The notes: generated by a model not told the origin, from the letters alone. A stretch of DNA of 64,000 nt from CAVZVZ01 sp963778895 (GCA_963778895.1 CAVZVZ010000005.1:1550001-1614000), one strand, 5' to 3'; positions 45,779 through 55,808 are shown, counted from the first letter of the stretch. Translations and numbers: made by a program.

Positions 45779-46999
45779 CTACTTGAGCGTCTGAAGGTAG
45801 GCGACGAGTTGGTCGATCTGTTCCTCGGACAGGCCCAAGTTGGGCATGCCTCTCTGCTGGGTGGAAGCCATCGGCTTCACCCCGGGTGGATTGCGCAACC
45901 AGGCCTCGAGCGCCGGACGGTTGAAGTAGTTGGTGCCTTGACCCCCGTACAACGCATCGGTCGGGTCGCCCACGGCAGCCCGATCGGCGGCGTGGCCGGT
46001 GGGATCGTCAGGCCCCGGCGGGTCAGGTGACCAGAGGTTGAAGATCGAACCGGCGAAGGTGCCGCGGGTCATCAGATGGGTGAGGTTCGGCGCAACGCCC
46101 GAGACGAGCGGCGGCTTTTCGACCGCGGCCTTCTCGAACTGCCCGCGAATCACGTGACAGGTCGAGCACAGGTTGCCGAACTGCGTCTTGCCGAGCGCGG
46201 CCGTGGTGCCGGCGGGCGGATCGGATGCCGGTCTCAGTTGGTTCTCGACCCAGCGGTCGTAGTCGCCGGTCGGCAGGCCACGCACGAGCATCCGCATGTT
46301 GGCGTGCGAGAGCCCGCAGTACTCCGTGCATTGACCTCGGAACACACCCGGTTCGCTCGCTTCGAGCTTCCAGTCGGACACGAGGTTCGGTACCGCGTCC
46401 TTCTTGCCGTTGAGCGCGGGGATCCAGAAGCTGTGGATCACGTCGTTGGACGTGATGTGCAGGTCGACCTCACGTCCGACCGGTACGACGAGCTCGGTGG
46501 CGGTCGTCAGGTCGTTGGGTCCGTCGAACGAGCCGTCGTTGTCGAGGTCGTACTGGAAGCGCCACCACCACTGCTGACCTTCGACCTTGACCTGCAGCGC
46601 GTCGGGCGTCTGCTTGTTCTGATCGATGATCGCGATGACCGTCGCGACCGCAACGGCGGCCAACAACATCGCCGGGGCAATCGTCCAGCCGATCTCGAGG
46701 CCCGTACGACCGTGCACCTGCTCCGGGAAGTTCTCCTCTTCGTCGGGTTCGCGGTCGCGAAAGCGCCACATGATGAAGAAGCCGGTGGCGAACACCGCGA
46801 CGAAGACCAGCGCCGCCGCTCCGAACACCCAGATGTTGAGCGTCTGGATGCTGGCGGCCGTCGGGCCCTTCGGCGACAGCGTCGTCAGTTCCTTGCCCTT
46901 GTTGTGGAAGACGTCGAACGTCAACGCCACGTAGAGCAGCGCCACCAGGCCGATGGCGAAGGCGCCGAACACGAACAGTGACTTGGACCGGCGCTTCAT
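45779..46999 (-). CDS. ctaC: Cytochrome c oxidase subunit II with C-terminal cytochrome c domain (caa3 type)
   Basis: 406 residues: two membrane spans, a cupredoxin domain with complete CuA motif QCTEYCGLSHANMRML and Trp cluster GQQWWWRF, then a cytochrome c domain with FGNLCSTCHVIRGQF (CxxCH) and a Met ligand in QRGMPNLGLSEEQ. This is the caa3 arrangement: electrons enter through the fused cytochrome c. Ribosome site GGAGGGG. CcdA/TlpA encoded upstream could service its heme attachment. Confidence 0.96.
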   Translation of the reverse strand: MKRRSKSLFVFGAFAIGLVALLYVALTFDVFHNKGKELTTLSPKGPTAASIQTLNIWVFGAAALVFVAVFATGFFIMWRFRDREPDEEENFPEQVHGRTGLEIGWTIAPAMLLAAVAVATVIAIIDQNKQTPDALQVKVEGQQWWWRFQYDLDNDGSFDGPNDLTTATELVVPVGREVDLHITSNDVIHSFWIPALNGKKDAVPNLVSDWKLEASEPGVFRGQCTEYCGLSHANMRMLVRGLPTGDYDRWVENQLRPASDPPAGTTAALGKTQFGNLCSTCHVIRGQFEKAAVEKPPLVSGVAPNLTHLMTRGTFAGSIFNLWSPDPPGPDDPTGHAADRAAVGDPTDALYGGQGTNYFNRPALEAWLRNPPGVKPMASTQQRGMPNLGLSEEQIDQLVAYLQTLK

Positions 47000-47084
47000 G
47001 CCGAGACCCCTCCGGCTGACGGCCCGATCACGATGGTGGGCCCGACCGGCGCGGGGCCGAGCGAGCCTTCGCCGCCGCCGGGCG

Positions 47085-47880
47085 TCACGCCCTCATCTCT
47101 TCCTTGTGCTCGAACTCACGCTGGCCGTGCACGGCGGCGATGGTGCCCGCGGCGATGATCACGATGGCCCCGACGAACAGCACGATCGTGATGACGTTCT
47201 TGGTGACGGCGGGCCGGGCGGCGAGCAGGATCGCGCCGAGCAAGAAGGTGCGTACCCACCGCGATGAACACCACCACGGCGCCGATCTCGGACACCGCGA
47301 GCAGCACTCGCGAGAGGCCCAACGCCACGACAGCGATGCACACGATGGCCAGCACCGGGATGCGGAACGGCTCGATGAAACGTTCGTACAGCTGCGAGTT
47401 GACCTCGTCGTCCCCGGTGGCGCGCTCGGCCCAGGCGCGCAGCGCCCACACACCGACGACGATGACGATCAGCGTCAGGCCGGCGATCACCACGAACTTG
47501 TTGGTGATGAGCCCGATCAGGACGATGCCGATACCGAACGCAGCAACGAGGGGGAGGAAGTTGGTGCCGGTCGGTGCCCGTGTGAGCGGTACGGCGTCGG
47601 TGTGTACGAGCTGCGCTTCGGCTTCGGGGTCGGCGTCACGGAAGGCCACATGGAGGACAGCCAGCACGGCCGCCACCGCAGCCAGTCCGAGCAACACCGA
47701 GTACGCCAGGTGGTCGCCGACGCCGCCCTTCCAGCCGACCGTCAGCGGACCGACGATGCGGTCCATCCAAGCCTGATCGCTGTCGGAGCCCATCGCACTG
47801 ACGAACGCCCCGAGAAGCGCAGCCATCGAGAGCGCGGCGAAGAAGCGGAAGGCCGTCGTGAACATGCGGGATCTCAGCAT
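47085..47880 (-). CDS. Multi-span membrane protein between the two oxidase gene sets, one frame break
   Basis: About 264 residues after correction, with roughly seven spans: FRFFAALSMAALLGAFVSAM, YSVLLGLAAVAAVLAVLHVA, FLPLVAAFGIGIVLIGLITN, KFVVIAGLTLIVIVVGVWAL, IPVLAIVCIAVVALGLSRVL, then after a break near 47255 TFLLGAILLAARPAVTKNVI and IVIIAAGTIAAVHGQ. No family recognised; the third and fourth spans recall small oxidase subunits. Lies 5 bases after the second subunit III and before ctaC, so probably part of the same transcript. Confidence 0.62.
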
Positions 47881-47885
47881 GGGCC

Positions 47886-48482
47886 CTACTTCGCCACGTA
47901 GACGGCTAGCCAGATGACGGCATACACAGCAACCGACGCGTGCCAGAACAAGGCGGCGGCCGAGATGCCATCGTGCTGGCGACGACTCTCTTGACCAGCG
48001 AGGGCACGGAACGCCATCAGCGCGACGAAGATCATGGCGATGACCACCATGATGATGTGCGCACCGGTGATCGCGTAGAACAACACGGCCTGCTGGTTGG
48101 CGGTGACATCGAACTTCGTCAACGTGTACAGGTACGACTGCATGTTGATGTAGGCGATGCCGAACACGAACGTGACGCCGAGCGCCAGATACGTGTTCAC
48201 ACGGTCGTTGCGGGTGATCGCGTAGACCGCCCACTGCACGGTGACCGCCGATGCGATCAACGTGAAGAGCATGATGTTCGGCTGCTGGAGCGGGATGCTC
48301 GTGCCCTTCGGCAGCCACGGATCGCCGGCGCTGAGGAGCTCGGCCCGCCGGCTGAGGTACATGCCGATCAGACCGGCGAACACCATCACGGTGGCCGCAG
48401 TGGCGAACGCCGTACCAACCATCAGCACGCGCGGACGCTGCACGGGCGGCGCCGGCGGCAGGACATGAGTGGCCGCAGCCAT
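47886..48482 (-). CDS. Second cytochrome c oxidase subunit III-like protein
   Basis: 198 residues with five spans. AITGAHIIMVVIAMIFVALM aligns with TGFHGVHVTVGI of the main subunit III, and LFWHASVAVYAVIWLAVYVA with YWHFVDVVWILIFAVVY, but the Asp of HFVD is replaced. Its ATG overlaps the stop of the ligand-less subunit I (ATGA), so the two are co-translated. Confidence 0.8.
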   Translation of the reverse strand: MAAATHVLPPAPPVQRPRVLMVGTAFATAATVMVFAGLIGMYLSRRAELLSAGDPWLPKGTSIPLQQPNIMLFTLIASAVTVQWAVYAITRNDRVNTYLALGVTFVFGIAYINMQSYLYTLTKFDVTANQQAVLFYAITGAHIIMVVIAMIFVALMAFRALAGQESRRQHDGISAAALFWHASVAVYAVIWLAVYVAK

Positions 48483-50071
48483 CAGCCGACCCCCTCGGTG
48501 ACAGGCTCACGCAGGTCGAGCAACGGCTCGGCCGTCGAGATCGGCGGCAGCTCGCCGAAGTTGCCGACAGGCGGCGGCGAGGTGGCGGCCCATTCGAGCG
48601 TCTGGCCGTCCCACGGATCGTTGCCGGCGGCGGGGCCGCGCACGAGCAGGTTCACGATCGTGAGCAGCACCCCGAGCGCGAGCAGCGCGACGCCGGCGAC
48701 GGCCACCCCGTTCAGGAAGCCGGACGCGTCGGCGAGGCTGTCGATCCGGACCTGGAAGCCGTTGACCACCAGCGCCACGCCACCGATCACCGCGCCGAGG
48801 AACCCGGAGAACACCGCCAACAACGCGAGCCCGTTGCTGGTGGTGCGACCCCAGATCTTCGGTCGCCCAGTAGGCGAGGGCGCCGGACGCGGCAACGGTC
48901 GCAGCACCGATCACCAGCACGAGCACACCAAAGGTGGCGTAGGGAACCTCGGTGTCCTGGAGCTTGAGCGGATTGATCACGTACAACGCGTTCGCCAAAC
49001 CGCCCAACAGCAGAGTGACGATGGCGAGCAGCGACCCCGCGGTGGCGGCCGTCGGCTCGGGGCTTACCCGAGCGCATGGTCGTGGCCCAGCCTCCGAACA
49101 GCGCCAGCATGGGCAGCAGGATCGCGAACGCCACTCCGATGTACAGCCACTGCGTGGTGACCTCGTTGTTGAAGAACGGCTGGGCCCACGCACCGAACGA
49201 CAGGATCCCGAAGGCCCCGATCGCGGCGAACATCACGCCGCGGTTCTGCTGACGAGCGCCGCTCATGGTGGCAACCACGTCCCCGACGACGCCGAGCACC
49301 GGAATGGCGAAGGCGAAGACCTGCGGCTGCTGGACGACCCAGGCGATCTGCGGCCACTGGTTCAGACCGACACCGAAGTCGCTCGGCCGGCCCAACCGGT
49401 GGTCGATGTAGATGAGAACGATGTTGGCGATCAACACCGGGAGCGAGAGCAGCCAGATGCTCGACGCGACGAGCATCGCCCACGAGAACATCGGCACGTG
49501 GTCGAGGCGAAGCCCAGGTGCGCGCAACGTGATCACGGTGGTGGCGACGCACACCGACGCGAGGAGCAGAGCGAGGACAACGACGCCCAGCGCGACGTAG
49601 GCGAGATCGACCGCGTTGGCCCGGCCACCGCCGACGCCACCGTTCGAGACGTACGCGACGACGAGCAAGATCGCGCCGAGCAGCCAGGTCCAGAACGCCA
49701 GCGCCGCCGCACGCGGGAAGGCGATCGTCGAGGCGCCGACCTGAAGCGGTACGAGGTAGACCGCGAGCCCGAGGAAGAGCGGGAGAGCGAAGAGGAAGAC
49801 GAGCGCCAAGCCGGCCGAGGGTGAAGACCTGGAAGATCGAGTCCTTCGGGAGCACGTCGACGTCTTTGATGTCCTGCAACGAGGACAGGGCGACGAGGAC
49901 CCAGGCGGCCGCGCCGAAGACCAACGAGAAGCCGATGAAGAGTCGCCCGATCGTCTTGTGATCGCTCGATCCGAGCGACCGCACGAACGACGGGTACTCG
50001 TCGCCATCACCCCACGGGTTGACGTGGGGTTCGACGGTTGTGGGTTCGGGTCTCGTCTCGGTGATCGCCAT
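48482..50071 (-). CDS. Heme-copper oxidase subunit I paralogue lacking all metal ligands, three frame breaks
   Basis: About 528 residues after removing single bases near 49821, 49069 and 48862. Family features remain: SDHKTIGRLFIGFSLVFGAA, VYLVPLQVGASTIAFPRAAA, TTVITLRAPGLRLDHVPMFS, and the C-terminal NDPWDGQTLEWAATSPPP matching the intact subunit. Every ligand position is changed: FTMHG is FTLGG, GHPEVY is QQPQVF, WAHHMF is WAQPFF, and the AHFHYVL helix has no His. It cannot bind heme a, heme a3 or CuB in the usual way, so it is not an oxidase. It lies upstream of the caa3 genes with a subunit III paralogue. Role unknown; assembly or scaffolding is a guess. Confidence 0.85.
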
Positions 50072-50155
50072 CAGGTGTGGGGGTGCTCGACGGTTCGGAG
50101 GCGGACTCTACACACCGGGCTCGCGCCCACGGAAAACCGGGTGAGAGGCGTTAAT

Positions 50156-51063
50156 TCACAAGCCATTGCGCACCAGAACGTCGAGGGCCATCGCCGCGAA
50201 GAGCAAGGTCACGTACGTGATGGAGTAGGTGAACAATCGCATGGCCACACGGGGGCTCGCGGTCATGAGCACTCGCACCGAACAGGCCGACGAACAGGGC
50301 CCCGAGCACGAGCGCCGCAGTCCCGTAGAGCGCCCCCAGCCCGGCGACCGGCACGAGGACCAGGGTCAGCGCCCAGACGATCACCGCGTAGATCACTATC
50401 CGTACTGCGGTCGCACGCAGCGTGGTCACCGACGGGCAACATCGGCACGTCGGCGGCGGCGTAGTCGTCCCGGTACCGGATCGCCAGCGCCCAGAAGTGG
50501 GGCGGCGTCCAGAAGAAGATGACCCCGAAGAGCACGACCGGCACCCAGGACAGCGAGTTGGTGACCGCCGACCAGCCGATCAGCACCGGCGCGGCCCCGG
50601 CCGCACCGCCGATGACGATGTTGCTGGACGACGTCCGCTTCAGCCACAACGTGTAGACGAAGACGTAGAAGAGGCAGGCCCCGAGGGCCAGTGCGGCGCT
50701 CAGCAGGTTCACGAATCCCCACAGCCAGCCGAACGCGACGGCCTCGATGGCGACGGCGAAGATCAGGGCGTTGGTGGGTTCGATGGCGCCGGTGACGAGC
50801 GGACGGTTCTGCGTGCGCTTCATCAAGGCGTCGATGTCACGATCGACATACATGTTGATGGCGTTCGCACCACCGGCGGCCAACGTGCCACCGATGACGG
50901 TGGCCACGATCAGCCAGGCCGAGGGCAGGCCCGCCTGAGCCACGATCATCGTCGGGACCGTGGTGACGAGGAGCAGCTCGATGATGCGGGGTTTCGTGAG
51001 CGCGACGTACGCCCCGACCCGGGCACGGAGCGAGACGCTCACGGGAGCTGCCGTCGTTGCCAT
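50156..51063 (-). CDS. ctaB: Protoheme IX farnesyltransferase (heme O synthase), two frame breaks
   Basis: About 301 residues after correction. Prenyltransferase motif GGANAINMYVDRDIDALMKR with the Asp-rich loop, then FFWTPPHFWALAIRYRDDYA. After a break near 50433 (GTCGGTGACC) the frame continues TTLRATAVRIVIYAVIVWAL, and after one near 50272 VLMTASPRVAMRLFTYSI to the stop at 50156. Adds farnesyl to heme b, the first step to heme a for the neighbouring caa3 oxidase. Divergent from ctaA. Confidence 0.93.
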
Positions 51064-51072
51064 GACGGCGCC

Positions 51073-51078
51073 ACAGTA
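51073..51078 (-). promoter_or_regulatory. -10 box TACTGT for ctaB
   Basis: Nine bases before ATG 51063. Confidence 0.4.
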
Positions 51079-51181
51079 GAGCGGAACCGCAGGTCATCGA
51101 CAATCACCCGGCCTGCCGGGCCCCGCTCGCGCAGCCGCCCGGCCGAGCCGGACGGTTTGGAGGGCGTACGGGCCATGGCCT

Positions 51182-51187
51182 TACCAT
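51182..51187 (+). promoter_or_regulatory. -10 box TACCAT for ctaA
   Basis: Seven bases before the GTG at 51195; no ribosome site. Confidence 0.45.
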
Positions 51188-51194
51188 CACCGCC

Positions 51195-52141
51195 GTGCGG
51201 CTCCCCCGCCTTTCGCCGCAGGCCTATCGGCGCATCACGCTCTTCGCATTGCTCGGCTTGGCGTTCATCATCGTGACGGGCGCGGCCGTGCGACTGACGG
51301 GCTCCGGTCTCGGCTGCTCCGACTGGCCGATCGTGCGAACAGGACCAGCTTCGTCGCGCCGCTGCAGTTCCATCCGATGGTCGAGTTCGTGAACCGGCTG
51401 ATCACCGGGCTCGTGTCCGTGGCCGTCATCCTGGCCGTGCTCGGCTCGCTCGTTCGGGTACCTCGCCGCCGCGACCTCACGTGGCTGTCGGTCGGACTCG
51501 TCCTGGGTGTCATCGCCCAGATCATCCTCGGCGCCATCGTCGTGAAGGTCGAACTCGACCCGCTCTCGGTCATCGGCCACTTCCTCGTTTCGGTGCGTGC
51601 TGGTCGCCAACGCGGTCGTTCTTCACGAGCGGGCCAGCCACGACGGATCTCGCGGCGTGCGCGTGGTGCCGTCTGGCGTAGTGATCCTTTCGTGGCTCAT
51701 GGTGCTGGCGGCGAGCGTGGTCCTCGTGGCCGGCACCGTCGTCACCGCAACCGGGCCGCACGGCGGGGACGAGAACGCCAAACGCCTCACGACGTTCGAC
51801 ATCACGGAGGTGGTGCGCTTCCACGCGGGCGCGGCGTGGGCGCTGCTCGCGTTGACGGTCGGGGCCATGGCGTGGCTCCGACGTGGCGGTTCGCCGCGGT
51901 CGGTCGACCTCCGCGGGGCCGCACTCGTCGGCGCCATCGTCCTGCAAGGCGCTATCGGCTACGCGCAGTACTTCTCGGGCGTACCGCCCGTTGCTCGTGG
52001 CGTTGCACGTCGCCGGCAGCATCGTGGTCTGGATCACCGTGCTGCGCTTCCACCTCGGCCTCTTCGTTCACCCCGATCGAGCACACGCCCGACGACGAGG
52101 AGTCGCCAAACGGGCCCCGACTCGCCACAATCCAGGGATGA
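51195..52141 (+). CDS. ctaA: Heme A synthase (COX15/CtaA), about five frame breaks
   Basis: About 313 residues after correction. ITLFALLGLAFIIVTGAAVR and TGSGLGCSDWP with the Cys loop; then FHPMVEFVNRLITGLVSVAV, LLVANAVVLHERA-type helix, EVVRFHAGAAWALLALTVGA, LLVALHVAGSIVVWITVL with histidine heme ligands, and a short tail IEHTPDDEESPNG. Breaks lie near 51337-51345 (probably two), 51592, 51990 and 52066, each explained by one surplus base. Converts heme O to heme A. Overlaps clpS (ATGA). Confidence 0.9.
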
Positions 52142-52443
52142 CCCATACGGCCACGACGGCACCGGTCGAAGTCGAAGAGCCCGACATCGACGACGAGGTG
52201 GACGTCGACCCCGAGCGCCCGTGGATCGTGATCGTGTGGAACGACCCGATCAATCTGATGGAATACGTCACCTACGTGCTCCAAAAGCTGTTCGGCTACT
52301 CACACGAGAAGGCCGAGCAGCTGATGCTCGACGTGCACCACAAGGGGCGCGCCGTCGTCTCCAACGGGACCCGTGAGAAAGCCGAGTTCGACGTCTTCCG
52401 CCTCCACGAGCACGGCTTGTGGGCAACCATGCAACAGGATTGA
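52138..52443 (+). CDS. clpS: ATP-dependent Clp protease adaptor
   Basis: 101 residues with the ClpS core: WIVIVWNDPINLMEYVTYVL, LFGYSHEKAEQLMLDVHHKG and VFRLHEHGLWATMQ. It hands N-degron substrates to ClpC/ClpA. Overlaps ctaA and is followed by a DUF2017 gene, an arrangement typical of actinobacteria. Confidence 0.95.
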   Translation: MTHTATTAPVEVEEPDIDDEVDVDPERPWIVIVWNDPINLMEYVTYVLQKLFGYSHEKAEQLMLDVHHKGRAVVSNGTREKAEFDVFRLHEHGLWATMQQD

Positions 52444-52449
52444 GGACCG

Positions 52450-52909
52450 TTGTTCTTCCGAGCCCGGCGTGACGGGACCATCGATCTGCAACTCGACTTC
52501 GTGGTGCGCGACGTTATCGGCCGCGTGTGCACCGAGCTACGCGAGTCGCTGAGCGCCGACCGCGACGACCCCTCGTTGCGTCGCCTCTTCCCGCCCGCGT
52601 ACCTCGACGACCCCGACCGCGAGCGGGCCTACGAGCAGTTGGTGCAAGACGACTTGCTCACCAGCCGGATGCAGGCCCTCGACACCGTCCTCGCCACCGT
52701 CGAGGGCGACAGGATCACCGCCGCGCAAGCCGAACAGTGGATGCACGCCCTCAACGCCGTGCGCCTCACGCTCGGGACCCAGCTCGACGTGTCCGAGGAT
52801 CGCGATCCCGAACGACATCGACGAGGAAGATCCACTCCTCCCGCAGCTACTCGTCTACGACTTGCTCAGCGTGTTGCTGAGTGCGCTGCTCTCGGTCGTG
52901 CCGCGCTAG
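52450..52909 (+). CDS. DUF2017 family protein, one frame break
   Basis: About 152 residues after correction: DLQLDFVVRDVIGRVCTELR, LRRLFPPAYLDDPDRERAYE, then after a surplus base near 52803 IPNDIDEEDPLLPQLLVYDL and a hydrophobic end LLSVLLSALLSVVPR. TTG start at 52450, six bases after the clpS stop with GAGG upstream. DUF2017 proteins almost always follow clpS; function unknown. Confidence 0.8.
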
Positions 52910-52918
52910 CGAGACCAC

Positions 52919-53545
52919 TCATCGATCGCCGAACAGGTCGCCTGCCAGGGTGGTGCTCACCCACGTTGTCCATTGCTTCGGCGTCCATCCGGCCTCGATG
53001 ACGAAGGACCGATACGACTCAGGCCCACCGAGAACGAAGAACAGATCGCTGGCTCTCCGTCGCGTCATGCCCCGTCGCAGCGGCGCTTTCTTGGCGAACA
53101 TCTCGATCATGTCCTCGTACCCCTCACGGCGCAGCTCCTCGGCTTTTCGATAAACGGCGCCCGCCGGTTCGGCTGACACGGTATGAAAGACTGGAAGCAT
53201 CGGCGCCACGCGCGCCGTGAGCCTGGCGATACCTTCGACCGCGGTACGAAGGGCACGCGTCGCGTCCGGCTCCGCAGCCGCCGCGAGGTACCAGGGCTGC
53301 AAGGGCGGTGGAGTCGGGTCGTCGCCGAGCACGGTCCAGTCGTGGACAGCTTGCAGGAGCTCGTCCTTCGTGTGGAACGTGAAGTAGAGGGTCTGCACCG
53401 CCACACCGGCGCGTTCGGCGATGGTCTCCATCGTCGTGGCCCGGTAGCCCGAATCGCAGAACAGGTCGTACGCGGCCATGAGCATCCGCCGTCGCGTGGC
53501 GGCAGCCTTGGCTCGACGTGTCGATTGCTTCTTGACGGCGCACAT
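52919..53545 (-). CDS. TetR-family repressor
   Basis: 208 residues. N-terminal HTH: ATRRRMLMAAYDLFCDSGYR, TMETIAERAGVAVQTLYFTF; the C-terminal ligand domain is variable. ATG 53545 is seven bases behind TAGAAT. Divergent from a cupin gene across a three-copy ACTAGTG array that contains its own -10 box, so autoregulation and control of the cupin are likely. Ligand unknown. Confidence 0.9.
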   Translation of the reverse strand: MCAVKKQSTRRAKAAATRRRMLMAAYDLFCDSGYRATTMETIAERAGVAVQTLYFTFHTKDELLQAVHDWTVLGDDPTPPPLQPWYLAAAAEPDATRALRTAVEGIARLTARVAPMLPVFHTVSAEPAGAVYRKAEELRREGYEDMIEMFAKKAPLRRGMTRRRASDLFFVLGGPESYRSFVIEAGWTPKQWTTWVSTTLAGDLFGDR

Positions 53546-53552
53546 CGGATGG

Positions 53553-53590
53553 ATTCTACTAGTGCCAATCACTAGTGATAACCACTAGTG
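53553..53590. promoter_or_regulatory. TetR operator array: three ACTAGTG copies at 13-base spacing, with -10 box TAGAAT
   Basis: ACTAGTG at 53558, 53571 and 53584, exactly 13 bases apart; the middle copy sits in the perfect palindrome ATCACTAGTGAT. The minus-strand -10 TAGAAT (53553-53558) abuts the first copy. Confidence 0.65.
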
Positions 53591-53622
53591 ATATTCCACC
53601 ATCGAGCGACCAAGGAGCAGCT

Positions 53623-54022
53623 ATGACTCAGGCAGAAGCGACCTCCATCGGGTGGGGGTCGGGTGATCCCATCCCCGGCACCCCCTTTCGCCAGGTCGTG
53701 CCGTCGGCCGCGGCCGAGGGCCGACTGGTCGTGTTAGCGGCGGAGATGCCACCAGGACTGCACGTCGACGAGCACCTGCACGACGCGGAGGATCAGATCA
53801 CGATCGTGATCAGCGGACAGGTCGGCGCTCGAATCGGAGAGGACGAGCTACAGCTGTGCCCTGGCGCGGTTTCGTTCATGCCACGAGGCATTCCCCACGC
53901 ACTATGGAACGACGGACCCGAGCCCGCCCGGGTGCTCGAGATCTACACCCCCGGCGGGTTTCGAACGCGTCTTCGAGGAGGCCGGCCGTAGGGGCAACGT
54001 CGGAATCGCGAACGGGCGTTAG
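53623..54022 (+). CDS. Cupin-domain protein, one frame break
   Basis: About 132 residues after correction. Single cupin with metal motif 1 GLHVDEHLHDAEDQITIVIS and motif 2 PGAVSFMPRGIPHALWNDG. The frame breaks at 53960 (GGGTTTCG, surplus T); the corrected end reads GFERVFEEAGRRGNVGIANG and stops at 54020, sharing TTAG with the convergent gene. Ribosome site AAGGAGCAG. Probably a small metal-dependent enzyme or sensor under TetR control. Confidence 0.8.
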
Positions 54023-55599
54023 TTGGGCTGCACGCCACACCCGGCCATCACGCCGGTGACCGCCTGTCGCGCGCGTCGGCGCTCAGCTCGCTCGACGCGA
54101 GCTCGTCGTTGGACAGCTCGTCCACCACACCGCTCGCGACGCACCACGCATCGTCGAGCTTGAGGTCGAGCTGATCCATCAAGTCCGCGGCGATGGCCAG
54201 TCTTGACGCGGGGGCGGCCAGCAGATCGTCGGCGCTGGTGGCACCGACCGAGGACGTCGCATCAGGGCCGGGATCGCACGAGGTCAGCTCGACCGTCTTG
54301 GCGTCGACGTCGGACACCGTGGCCACACCGGCCGGTGAGAACGCCGCCCACTCGCGCAAGGCGGTCGCCATGTCGGTCGTCGCGCCGACGCTGGTTCCGC
54401 GGAAGCGCGCCGTGACACACGCGCCGTTGTCGCCTTCGTAGCTGCGGTAGCTGTCGCCGGCCCATCCGTCGACGAGATGGAGTGAGCGCTTGGGGTCGAG
54501 CCGCGAGGCCAACATGACGTACCAGTCGAAGGCGCCGAACTCACCTTCGTCGATCAACTCGCGATCGGCACCAGCCGTCGGCGCGTCGACATCCTCCGGC
54601 TCGCGGCCTGTGAGGTACAGGTCGGGGTTCGAGCAGTTGGGCATCGCTCGACGGCGGGTTGCGGAGCGCGTCGTTCAGTCCGCTCGAGCCCCGCTCTTCC
54701 TTGACGATCCGGTCGAACGACGGGCCGATGGCGTAGGGCGCTTCGAAGAACGCGACCATCGCCGGCGGGATGCCGGTGAAGTCGGCGTCGTCCGAGCTCT
54801 GCTGGCGCTGGTTGACGTACTGGTCGTGCTCGCTCGCCGACAGCTTCTTTTCGGCGTAGGCGTTCTCGACGTTCGTGGCGTCGCCCTCCACGACAGCGCG
54901 GTACCGCGACACCTCGTCCTCGTCGAGGTTCGACTCGATCTGGTCGAGGTCGACGAACTGGTCCTGAAGGGCGTGCGTGAGCTCGTGCGCAAGCGTGACC
55001 TTGATCTCGGGCGTGAGCTCGGTGCCTCGCACTCGAACGCGCTCGGTCGCGGGGTCGTAGTAGGCAGCCGTACCCTCACCGCTCAGCTGGTTCTGCTTGT
55101 CGAAGAGATCGATGTCGCCCTCGGCCAGACCCAACGCGCGCAACAGGGACGCGTTCTGGTCGAGCGACTTGCGATCCTCGTCGGACAGATCGTCCTGGGA
55201 CGTCGTGACGTCCGCCTTGAACTCCTCCTCGGAGAGGAAGTCGACGTCGACGGGATGGTCGAAGAGAACACCGCGCTCGGTCTGGACGAACTGTGCGATG
55301 TCCGAGACGCGGGGATCCCAGTCGTCGGGGTACGACGGTCCCGACTTGCGACCGAACGTGGCCCAACCGGCGATGCCGATGCCGGCCAGGAACAGCGCGA
55401 CCGAACCGACGATCGCGATCACGATCGCGCCGGTGTGCTTCTGCTTCGGCGCCTCGGGCGGCCAGCCTGGTGGCGGCCCGCCGTAGCCATAGGGAGGCGG
55501 CTGCCACGCGGGTGGCGGTGCCCCGCCGGGCGGAACGATCGGCGGCCCCGGAGGAGGCGCGGGAGGGTACGGGGGGTAAGGCGGGGATCCGTCCGACAT
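54019..55599 (-). CDS. Membrane-anchored zinc metallopeptidase-like protein, at least two frame breaks
   Basis: About 525 residues after correction. N-terminus very rich in Pro and Gly (YPPYPPAPPPGPPIVPPGG), one span (GAIVIAIVGSVALFLAGIGI), then an extracytoplasmic domain with the zinc motif TLAHELTHALQDQFVDLDQI (HExxH) and a downstream Glu region VVEGDATNVENAYAE. Breaks near 54636 (CTCGAACC) and near 54065; the corrected end reads QAVTGVMAGCGVQPN. Proteolytic activity is inferred from HELTH. Substrate unknown. Confidence 0.75.
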
Positions 55600-55710
55600 C
55601 AGAAAGAGAAGAGTACCGGTCGTGGTCGGCGGGCTTCCGAGCGCGGCTATCGCTTTGAGGAGCCGCCAAAGGTGCCCTGCTAAGGTGACCACTCCCTCAA
55701 TGGGAACAGA

Positions 55711-55783
55711 GCCCCCATCGTCCAGCGGCCTAGGACGCTGCCCTTTCAAGGCGGTAACACGGGTTCGAATCCCGTTGGGGGTA
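55711..55783 (+). tRNA. tRNA-Glu (anticodon TTC)
   Basis: Cloverleaf with acceptor GCCCCCA/TGGGGGT (G-U at the first pair), anticodon loop CTTTCAA, T-loop TTCGAAT. CCA is not encoded. First of a Glu-Asp-Phe cluster. Confidence 0.95.
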
Positions 55784-55808
55784 CGAGGTGCAAGACCTCG
55801 GAAGCCGA

